From assembly GCA_963970005.1 (NCBI GenBank), contig CAXAMN010006557.1:327123-391122 (forward strand): a stretch of DNA of 64,000 nucleotides, read 5' to 3'. The DNA is from Durusdinium trenchii. Taxonomy: Eukaryota > Sar > Dinophyceae > Suessiales > Symbiodiniaceae. A model generated the notes under the pieces. The model was not told where the DNA came from and searched no databases. It saw nothing but the letters and a program-made list of their open reading frames with translations. A program made the position numbers and the translations under genes. Positions 58,801 to 64,000 of this stretch are shown piece after piece. The stretch's first letter is position 1. Each line of letters begins with the position of its first letter.

Positions 58801-61800
58801 AAGTCTTGTGGCCGTTGCGAAGGCTGAAGGTGTTCTTGTCCACATTGATCACGGCCCCAACCAGCTCCTGATAGGAGATGGGAAGTAGGAAGGGTGTTTC
58901 AAAGCTGCCCTCGTCGATGATCTCCGTGACACGGAGAAGGCCATTGGTCTTGGCCACCCCGGTGGGGATGTCGTAGATGCCACCGATCTTGGCTGAGCCG
59001 CCGATGCCGGCGCAGTTCACCGAAGCTCCTGAGGCGGGGACCGGTGTCAGTCCAAAGCGGCTGAGGCATTGGCGAAGTCGGGACATCGCTTTCGACCCAA
59101 TCACTCCCTCCTCAGTGGCGGTGTCAACGATCGCCTCATAGCCTTCCGTCACCACGCCAGCGTCGATCGCCAGCTTCTTCGTGGCATCTGGCGCCAAACC
59201 AATGCCAACTCGTGGCTCGATGTCATAGTCCTGAACGTGCTCATCGACGATGGCCTGGTAGTCTGAGCGGACGGTCATGTAGATCCGATTCGAACCAAGG
59301 CTTGGGCCCGTGCTGACAAAGAAGTTCTGCTTGTTCCTCTCGGGACATTCACGAGACATGTGGCCCAGCTGGTTGCACTTGAAGCATCTGGTGCGGCTTT
59401 TCAAATCATCAACTGAGCCGCGTTCACCATGCTGCGAGGGTCGACTCTTGCCCTTCTTGCCCTTGATGACCCCTTTTCCTTTTCTGCTGTTGCCCTTCTT
59501 GAAGAATTGTCGTCCCTTTCGATGGGCTTGCAGCTCTCGTCTCACATCCTTGTAGGCCGAGTTGTAGGCGTAGATGTACTGCGCCTCCTCCTCCGTGTAC
59601 TCGGCATTGGGGTCATAGTACAAGAAGGTCAGGTTGCCCTCACCATCACTTTCTGGAGGTTCATCCAGATCTTCATCATCATATTCGTCGGCCTCGCCGG
59701 TTGGAATCTCCTCGAACTCGTTCTGGTCCTCTTTGGTGGCAGTCACGAAGTTCTTCGCCACCTTGTGCACAAGGGCTTCAGGTCGGTCAAGCGGTCGAAG
59801 GGCTTGGGCGACCTGGTCGAAGGTGAGCAGGGCGTTGTGCTTGATCGCCAAGCTTTCCCGCTGCTGGTCGGAAAGGTTGGCGTGCTTCAGCAAGATGCGG
59901 CCGGCGATCCTTGGTGGCATCTTCTCGCCAACTTGGGCTTCCATGTCCTGCAAAGCCAGTTCTTTGGTGGCGATGTACGCCGAGAAGCTTTCCGAGCGGC
60001 TTCGCTCGGGGCCGAAGAAGAAGGCATCGATGGCCGCAGGAGCTGCGGCCTCCAGGAACGGGGCGTACTTGGTGAAGATGGCACTCAAGATCGTGCCGTA
60101 TCCATTCTCTGAGGCGGTGACCGTCATGTCGATGGTCTCCGCGAGCTTTCTTGGGGCAGAGTTCTCGGGGAAGGACATCAGCAGCTTCAAACCCCATTTG
60201 CTCTTCGGGATGTTGTTGTCCAGCTCCCAAAAGGCCAGTGAGCGTAGCCAGGAACGAAGGTTTTCCACCTGGCCTGACCATTGAGGGATGCTCTTTCGTT
60301 CACCTGTCAAGGCCGCTGTCAAAGCCTTGACCACCTGATCTCCAGCCACCGCAGGATCCGTAGGCGCGGAAGTCGATGAAGTCGTCATCGGCGCCTTGCC
60401 CAATGCCTCGAAGGCACTCGCCACTGGAGGCGGACTTGATGTTGTAGCCGAGTTGGCATTGAGCCGATCCATGAAAGCGCTGGCCGAACCAGGACCATGC
60501 CCTGAAGCACCACCCAACCCATCAGGGTTGGTGGAAGAGTTCATTCCTCTTGGAGGATTCGGGCTTCCCGTTTGGGAGGGTCCAGACTGAGCTTGAGGAG
60601 GCTGTGCTGTAGAAGGCATTCCTGAGGAAGAGCCAAAAGCAAAGCCGGGAGGCGAAGGCATTGAGCCCTGACCCAAAGGCGTAGTTCCTGCAAGACCACC
60701 GCCAAAGCCGGAGCTGCACTGTGGTCCCGCTCCGACAGCGGGGGCCTGGGGCTGACCTGCCATGGAAGACGTGGCGAACACACCTCCGGAACCATGAGGT
60801 ACTCCAGGATGAAGTCCGTAGGTCGAACCATAGGGCATGCCGCCCATAACAACACCGGACCAAGTCCGGGCGGAAGCATCACCAGCGGAAGCCGCTGGGC
60901 AGTGAGCACCTCCCGTAGCCATGGGAGGTCGAGCGCCACGGCCGGCTCCGCAGCCGCCACAGCCACCGCAGCCGCGGTAGCCGCTCCAAGGGTCTGCGGA
61001 GGCCCACGGGTCCATGGCAAGGTGGAGCCGGTCTTTGCCGGCTCCGCTACCACTGTGGGTAGAGCGGAGTTCAACGAAGCGGGGTAAGATGAAAACAAAC
61101 GGACAAAGCACCGCCCCGTATGGCGGTCATTTTCGAGTGAGCGTGCGATGCTCAAGGCGCCTGCGGTTGAGGCATGTCCATGCTCATGCCATGCAGTCAG
61201 GTCAGTCATGCGGTGTCATGTGGTTTCCATTTTCAGTCCATCAGTCTCAAAACAAGTTTGAAACTTGCCCCCCACATAATTACATTGGACATATGATTCG
61301 TATATACAACGAATTTCAGGCTGAGACTCCCATTGAAAGAACCAGCTTAGCATGACGCTTTGGCACCCATCTGCGTCGCAGCTTGCCATTGGAGTGATGA
61401 CACCCGTGGTCTGATCTTGGGTGTAGAAGTCGAAGCCGGCAAAGCCCGTGGTTCCAATGAAACCGTTGCCTCAATCCACTAATGGATGGATGAACTCTTG
61501 ATGTAATTAATGAGATGGCCACTTTCTATCTGTCATGATTCATCATCATAGAATCCGTGCGATAAAGTTCCTCCATGTGAAAGCACATGCAAACACCATG
61601 CGAAAACATCGTTCAAGCTTGGATTGGGGTTGGGGAAATGTGCAAAAGAACCTGCTTCCATATCAAATATATATATATATATATATCCAAGCGACCATTC
61701 TGGGCACCATAGGCAAAGGCCCACCCAAAAAGCCACCACCCCAAAGTGCCCACGCAAACGTTCACCAAGTTCTTCATGAGCACGTTGGATGCATTCTTTG

Positions 61801-63150
61801 CACGGCAGCTGCCCGTCTCAAGCATGCCGAAGCCAGCATGCATGAACATCACCAATGCACCACACAAGCAAAGCCAGGCTGAATCCAAGGCTCCTCCCAG
61901 GCTGTAGTCAGTGTTCTGCAAAGCAGTCACTGCGGCCGTCAGTTCTGCTTGGGTCACCCAGCCCGTTTGAAGCTGCCGACCAATGGGTGCCAAATCTTTG
62001 AGGATGGCTTGCTGATTCTGCAGGATCTCTTTCCTCAGGAGCCCGGAACGGCTGTAAGAGCTCCTCCAACACGGGCTTTTGGGGAACCAACCTTTTGAAG
62101 CTACTAGGAACGGTCTTTGACTACTAGGAGCAAGGATGCTACTAGGAAGTCTTTGAAGCTAGTAACAAGAATGTTCCTAGTGGTTTCTTGGTACTAGTAG
62201 CTTTAAAGACCTCCTAGTAGGTCCTAGTAGCTTCCTCCTAGCTTCAAAGACCTCCTGGGCCCTGATCCTCCAACACGGCCCAACACGGTAACGGCGTTCC
62301 TTTCATCAGCTGTCGATGTTCCCATTTACCGGGAGGTGTCCGGTTCCATGGTTTCTTGGAGGGTAACTAACTGGCTTGACACCAACACGTGAGACACAGG
62401 GTTCCTGGTTGAGTGCCAAACTCATGAAGATCGTGAAGTCAAACCCGCCCACATACACCAAACAAGCGCAACATACATATTATATATGTATATAATATAT
62501 CAGTTGGGTCTATCATGCTCTATCAAAGGGCCCAGCGGATGATGCTGATTACTAAAGGCCTTGTTGACTGACTGTTACAGGAAATAGGGCAGACCCAACA
62601 TATCAACATACCACCGGAGTTTCCACTACGTCTCGATTTCGACCAACTTTCTTTTTTCAGCCGTGGGGGCCGCTAGGCCAGGGCTTAAAGAAGCACACCC
62701 GTCAACCGGTTCCATACTGTATACTCCTCTCAAGACTCTTGGCTCAATTCCCAACGGGCGATTTTGTAAGACTGAACTTTGTCCAAAGTGGTCTTGGGCA
62801 TCTAAACCCAGGAGCTCCGGCAATGCCAAGGTTCTGCGCATTCACCTCTGCCCTCAGCAAAGCCACGTCCTCCTCCAAGGAAGCCTCCGGGCGCGTTCTC
62901 CGCGCGACCGGCATCGACTCCGACCCATCCGACGTTTGGACCAGTCCCGCGCAAGGTGGCAAATCGATGCAACTCTGCCGTCACGCTGCGAGAAACGCTC
63001 GAACTCCTCGGTGTCTTTGGTACGTATCAAACACGAGCTCGCTCGACCTACCCGTCGCGTCACGACCTACGACCTACGACCGGCATGTAGCCGACACGGT
63101 CTTGGTGCCTTGGACACAGCCACCAGCATCAGCGCACAAAGGGTCTTCAT
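49874..63150 (-). CDS. Ammonium transporter (AMT/MEP/Rh family), tandem copy 2, split by a retrotransposon
   Basis: Ten exons give one open frame of 531 residues: 63150-63109, 62884-62835, 62033-61696, 61469-61330, 51933-51835, 51473-51138, 51026-50686, 50484-50385, 50223-50134, 49933-49874. Donors are GC, GA, GT, GA, GA, GT, GA (or GC), GT, GT. The same pore motifs as in copy 1 are intact (MDFAGSGVVHLTGG, VHGFCGIWG), so splicing out the 9.4-kb intron would give a normal transporter. Exons 2 and 3 here together equal exon 2 of copy 1 exactly in length (388 nt), showing one extra intron. The N-terminus again has MKTLCALMLVAVSK and a coiled coil (ASLEEDVALLRAEVNAQ). From 50377 to 61981, leaving out the inserted element, the gene is nearly identical to copy 1; outside, it has diverged. 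Confidence 0.9.
51516..51537. repeat. AT microsatellite in AMT copy 2 intron
   Basis: An AT run lies in the intron between exons 5 and 6, where copy 1 has only a short 'tatatatgtacataatatg'. It accounts for part of the length difference between the paralogous introns (361 versus 344 nt). Confidence 0.7.
51983..52172 (-). repeat. 3' LTR of copia element E2
   Basis: 190 bp, reading as identical to 61054-61243. The plus-strand sequence begins TGTGGGTAGAG and ends GTCCATCA. On the element strand it is preceded by a GTTTTGGGGG run, a plausible polypurine tract. The polyprotein's last nine codons lie inside this LTR. Confidence 0.93.
52145..61015 (-). CDS. E2 gag-pol polyprotein
   Basis: Start taken at the ATG at 61015 (MDPWASADPW); the frame is open upstream through the primer-binding site to 61111, inside the LTR. 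Residue numbers here count from 61111. Gag runs to about 620 with a CCHC knuckle (C576, C579, H584, C589). Protease has VDTAT (D663). A methyltransferase-like domain spans about 1405-1630 with GEVYSPP, PPCTTYSP (1475-1482) and EHPANATSW (1522-1530). Integrase has H1750, H1755, C1784, C1787, then D1814, D1872 and E1908 (DD35E). RT has D2500 (KDVKTAFLQG) and an EVDD box (2595-2598). RNase H has D2757, E2810, D2875 and D2924 (PADALTK). Between about 58190 and 57215 the better protein lies in another frame, so the continuous frame may be misleading there. Confidence 0.9.
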   Translation of the reverse strand: MDPWASADPWSGYRGCGGCGGCGAGRGARPPMATGGAHCPAASAGDASARTWSGVVMGGMPYGSTYGLHPGVPHGSGGVFATSSMAGQPQAPAVGAGPQCSSGFGGGLAGTTPLGQGSMPSPPGFAFGSSSGMPSTAQPPQAQSGPSQTGSPNPPRGMNSSTNPDGLGGASGHGPGSASAFMDRLNANSATTSSPPPVASAFEALGKAPMTTSSTSAPTDPAVAGDQVVKALTAALTGERKSIPQWSGQVENLRSWLRSLAFWELDNNIPKSKWGLKLLMSFPENSAPRKLAETIDMTVTASENGYGTILSAIFTKYAPFLEAAAPAAIDAFFFGPERSRSESFSAYIATKELALQDMEAQVGEKMPPRIAGRILLKHANLSDQQRESLAIKHNALLTFDQVAQALRPLDRPEALVHKVAKNFVTATKEDQNEFEEIPTGEADEYDDEDLDEPPESDGEGNLTFLYYDPNAEYTEEEAQYIYAYNSAYKDVRRELQAHRKGRQFFKKGNSRKGKGVIKGKKGKSRPSQHGERGSVDDLKSRTRCFKCNQLGHMSRECPERNKQNFFVSTGPSLGSNRIYMTVRSDYQAIVDEHVQDYDIEPRVGIGLAPDATKKLAIDAGVVTEGYEAIVDTATEEGVIGSKAMSRLRQCLSRFGLTPVPASGASVNCAGIGGSAKIGGIYDIPTGVAKTNGLLRVTEIIDEGSFETPFLLPISYQELVGAVINVDKNTFSLRNGHKTSMRRTPSGHRAIPILEFGKRWELPTQLKEELNLSEDPFRLSPAQQPAGVRQRLGVAVWLKMDEGQLQYMTTFPGPRSTLVDPREVLPHQVLETLGPTRTSHVNFITNDFTTITDVWDTTNQRQLPFWVGDVFFELGSPTSTSPSGRFGAVEAASMAQPAGAQQARTSIDMKHKKNVSFHAHPMEQSPSVCEYFELSDAHLPTVMPDDLPVQAGSKLATPGAQDEVSHQPMAHHSRQGGGAQAQTHGPREDPGCLEAHGHDDHPPDRPSSSAERHGVPDRAQCHHRVEGRAGDPGKGQEEARKERDRWKGPSWHWPTSAKVQGERTVGEVTSRLSPHRGPSSSTRLRVPILVDMLGLWLSMGKGRMGTGRQGEHKQVRIFNGSEGDDHGGLLQDTVPRAAAASEVPAGPQLSPGVRVHPFVNDAIEEHATDTNSVGCAAPHSGTTASGGGWEYDRNTSDAFMVENTIAIPSGSAFGQEKPGCRSSPDAGTSKAQDTSPLRASGDLRDPLRRRADPGCRRDGCSRAGSGQPMNAKATTTPTGTTSTTSSSSTTTSSLKHVRGKAANALLTTVLIFCTLPDAAAKFSWLGPRLEATDESLGKDAFLHHHTFVLGSSTQELARTDFDGAPAVLTRAQRHFVQSHIKNFLEDVGEVYSPPRVTAEAKKRGLSGSIALDLTTGWDFKLASHREEARSLVKTKKPGVLLLSPPCTTYSPLRRLTNYKRHPWEVQQEEQEGDLHMDYAVSLAEDRGFILEHPANATSWVENPRLQQLLKRPDVFVIYLDMCRFNLRAAKGPVPGALAKKPTLLATNIEELGHYVERSCDKSHDHGPLIGGGARQAAIYTPEFVKALVDGIEETLGYKTMNQHSKHEPPRKVGRALGALAFTYAKENMEIEQELETLATMPVTFEEDQLMEEAQPAPRQPPEDDIPPFDVEAAVRSQLRNVSSGSRVSEALQTLEDFQKVNEDEFALAPQLRREVHRVHRNLGHPSKDIFLRALKHAGVRTDIIDWTKAHYRCPVCEARQRPTPARPGHLMRALEFNTVVGMDLFFMELFGKTYTFLNVLCWGTNFLQVDILETKASQEVLDTFLRLWVQHYGAPVLLVVDRGREFFSQKFVEAVASLGVGIHFTDPGSPWQNSRTEKAGGLVKEKLAATLPETSASPAELKTALAEVVAARNRFMDRFGFSPMQRVFGKNLRLPASLLSTDALDHELTELSANEQIQRVWSIREAAAKEWMKRQDRDAVRRSVRAKTRTSDMKKIPPRTWIYVYRDSPSYRGWTGPGVYLADDVTNRSAWVSMRGRLWKASLEQIRRATPEEELGAELVVELSKELMDKLQQPGQVVYQDVTAEGHPEDDEFPEDAVRRVLRITEDTGQADRPEPPPPSSAESTHLGSEENTLPDTATVPGTADHSRRASMEVETEEPFVPEPMETITEDQLAATPMGPPPVAEGPRVVRVDEGTSGTMTFGPARTSSSSSARRSTLPYHVPETPPVGWTPPRAPYPFDQGAPSLPKPPGESFFMEVIDFERNQTSGSVNTGFIGATWKYSREQGERVLQPRDPTSSRTFTADHAEASFCERDRCIYVTKAKTSFGQVEFSKLAEDEKKLFREARKKELDSLVTNGAVKVMSVEESRAFLKEFPDQVIDSRFVDRYKPKELDPNTISEFKRRAIQEGHMEAVPLQVDQRNPKSRWCVVGWQDPDVLEVERSSPTPLSTSIYTCLQLAASRKWKTHIKDVKTAFLQGRPTTRTRRLACRQPRDEALPGLHPEQLLLLETEVYGLVSGPSWWRRSLLGIAEQLGYKICPYDRCVLTLPGEKADEMTPTDGFMVIEVDDIAEAGNDRHRAKMEELHKLLKFGKIEALFDSNGSSYAGRQIKQNKDYSFEMNMEEFIYTRLEPIKLSRRVLKKDAASMPLNEAEKTQLRGLIASLNWIAREARPDASAAASLLASAFPSPSMSHILSANDIVAHLKTFPVTLKVHAIKESKLRNILISDSAFDTSGKERSQHGWLLGFTDDTMNRGALAPVSLMQWRSKRLRRKASSSLLCEAISMSAATAALERQDAMMEAISKSHFNPRRRQRNEDDLLELAGKATVIASQSGQYMDPKSLVLMDAKSLYDSLNAEQAHGDDERSALEVAIIKESLAVTSGRPRWLPHNHNPADALTKIASHSEPLLKLLQTNHFSIEEETTVLERGRQHEDRRKSSLANAARSARVLGADGLKMETT
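57211..58185 (-). CDS. E2 alternative-frame segment with zinc-binding-like motif
   Basis: In the frame shifted by +1 from the main polyprotein, this segment has normal protein composition: a basic helical region (RMKSRISQWLTTADKEEV, then LAAWKRMAMMIIRLIVQAV), then WWTCLDCGSRWERVEWE. The same DNA in the main frame reads as a His/Gly/Arg/Ser-rich string. A TGA at 57802-57804 interrupts it where a Cys would complete a C-x-H ... C-x-x-C set. The segment ends in a TGA that overlaps the ATG of the resumed main frame at 57214 (ATGA). Either indels have accumulated in this copy or translation re-initiates. Function of the segment is unknown. Confidence 0.55.
61040..61052 (-). other. Primer-binding site of E2
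   Basis: TGGTAGCGGAGCC on the element strand, one base after the LTR end, identical to the E1 site. It predicts priming by the same tRNA, most likely initiator Met. Confidence 0.8.
61054..61243 (-). repeat. 5' LTR of copia element E2
   Basis: 190 bp, reading as identical to 51983-52172. Ends are TG and CA. Since the element and host gene share orientation, any promoter or poly(A) signal in this LTR acts on the host transcript's strand. Confidence 0.93.
61665..61688. repeat. AT microsatellite at AMT copy 2 intron 3
   Basis: An AT run immediately follows the GT donor at 61695-61694. In copy 1 the same position has a much shorter 'caaatatatatcc'. It is an expansion or contraction between the paralogs. 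Confidence 0.7.
62034..62834 (-). other. Paralog-specific intron 2 of AMT copy 2
   Basis: 801-nt intron starting GA and ending AG, splitting the codon for Gln in AEVNAQ|KE. Copy 1 has uninterrupted coding at the same point (AEVKAQKE). Removing it makes exons 2 plus 3 exactly as long as exon 2 of copy 1 (388 nt). It holds a TAGTAGC-type repeat at 62095-62250 and an AT-rich palindromic patch at about 62470-62500. Confidence 0.8.
62095..62250. repeat. TAGTAGC-type minisatellite inside an intron
   Basis: Units such as 'gctactaggaacggtctttg', 'ctactaggagcaaggatgct' and 'cctagtagcttcctcctagc' follow each other in both orientations, so the stretch can fold on itself. It lies entirely within the intron that copy 1 lacks. 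Confidence 0.6.
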
Positions 63151-64000
63151 GCTGGACCGGTTGAAATCGGCGCAAGGGGGAGCACAGCTGAGGTCGATGG
63201 GTCTTTTCGCCGAACTTGAGCCCAGTGAAAGTACATCCAATGCCTACCGAACGCATCCGAACGCCAGAGTTCTTTTGCGAACTCGTTTGCTAACGCATCC
63301 GCTTTCTTGTTCGCGGCTCAGCTGACCTTGTACGCATCAACACTCTGCATGTTCATCTCATTGCCCGGCCTAATTCTTCCCTACAACTGTACGAAGATGT
63401 AAGAAGGCATCTCATGGCATCTCACTCACTCACTCACTTCACCCCAGTCGCCACGCCTGTTCGGGCCCACGAAGTCCCAATGACCAGCCAAGACCTCGGT
63501 CTTCGTTCCGACCCCCGGGCCATCGGTCGCACCCGCGACGGTCGGGGGGCTTCCGGTCACGGAAGCGGCGGCCGCCCCCCCGGTTTACAAGGGGGTCGAA
63601 TGAGTCGAATCTATATGAATCATGCCTAGCTTATGGCCTCCCAGATTAACTCCTGGAGACAGATGGGCCCGACCACGACTCACGAACCATCCATAAGGAG
63701 AAATTATCATGGTGAATTCAGATGCAGTAGTGCTCACCTAGAAGTGAAGCAACTTCTAGATGGTTGGGCGAATGGTGACAGCTGCAGGCGGAAGTCAGCT
63801 TTTGGGTGAAGATCACCGTCCTGGCCTACGGCACTATAGACGCAAGTCATCGCAAGTCCAATTCTCCAAGTTGCAAGGCTGAAGCAACACGCCCTTACCA
63901 GCTCACTTACCAATCCACGTGCCCAAGCTTCAGTGCCACTCCAAAACTCTTAACGTTCTGTCTGGTTTAGCATGGTTTAGCACTTGGGGTCTGAATCAGA
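63151..64000. other. Upstream region of AMT copy 2, nothing recognised
   Basis: The promoter of copy 2 should lie here. A short 'tcactcactcactcac' run is present at about 63420. No open frame with family motifs and no TATA-type or spliced-leader sequence was found. Confidence 0.4.

Larger units (their letters stand above)
51983..61243 (-). mobile_element. Ty1/copia LTR retrotransposon E2, inside an AMT intron
   Basis: 9,261 bp with two 190-bp LTRs that read as identical (51983-52172 and 61054-61243), TG...CA ends, and a primer-binding site one base inside the 5' LTR. Comparison with the same intron in copy 1 (47545-47415, 131 nt) shows where it landed: 'cactctct' on one side and 'tctcaaaac' on the other rejoin to the uninterrupted 'cactctctcaaaac' of copy 1. 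The target duplication is short or imperfect (three bases, or CTCTC/GTCTC with one change), perhaps because the target is a CT repeat. It lies in the same orientation as the host gene. Its single long reading frame encodes gag, protease, a methyltransferase-like domain, integrase, RT and RNase H. Confidence 0.94.

Noticed and set aside
61015..61111. Start of the E2 polyprotein at 61111, inside the LTR
   Set aside because: The frame is open there, but those codons include the LTR end and the primer-binding site; the ATG at 61015 follows them and starts a gag-like sequence.
49874..63150. Calling AMT copy 2 a pseudogene because of the inserted element
   Set aside because: All ten exons keep frame and the splice-site words match those of copy 1; the element is wholly intronic.

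Overview
The window looks like nuclear DNA of a dinoflagellate, probably Symbiodiniaceae or a relative. The evidence is low coding density, genes cut into many short exons, introns that end in AG but start with GA or GC as often as GT, tandem gene copies, and large Ty1/copia-type LTR retrotransposons. Assignment to this lineage is inference from these traits. No spliced-leader, rRNA or tRNA gene was recognised. All confidently called genes lie on the minus strand.

Layout. 1-15,161: mostly non-coding, with small hairpin elements, degenerate TAGTAGC-type repeats and two weak exon candidates. 15,162-23,055: complete copia element (E1) with two 250-bp LTRs that read as identical and a 5-bp GATGC target duplication; its polyprotein lies in three successive reading frames. 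23,056-28,440: non-coding with hairpin and short tandem repeats. 28,440-29,762: three exons of a calcineurin-like metallophosphoesterase (DTH, GD and GNHD motifs). 29,763-34,409: repeats and one signal-peptide-like exon. 34,410-37,974: an older, deleted LTR element (E3) with diverged LTRs, a GGGGG target duplication and no reverse transcriptase. 37,975-45,057: non-coding with tandem repeats and a TA-flanked MITE. 45,058-48,437 and 49,874-63,150: two tandem ammonium transporter (AMT) genes of 9 and 10 exons. A second complete copia element (E2, 51,983-61,243) sits in sense orientation inside a short intron of the second gene. 63,151-64,000: nothing recognised.

The two AMT paralogs are informative. 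A 2.2-kb core, introns included, is nearly identical between them, while both ends have diverged; this points to gene conversion. The second copy has an 801-nt intron that the first lacks at exactly the same coding position, and the first copy preserves an almost perfect empty site for the E2 insertion.

The main candidate for an undescribed system is a domain carried by both E1 and E2 between protease and integrase. It has an EVY start block, a PPC-T-x-x-SP block, an EHP-x-x-A-x-SW block and a KKPT/KKPTR block. This resembles a degenerate cytosine-5 DNA methyltransferase fold inside a retrotransposon polyprotein. E1 also has about 400 residues after RNase H with a MYND-like Cys/His cluster and two hydrophobic segments.
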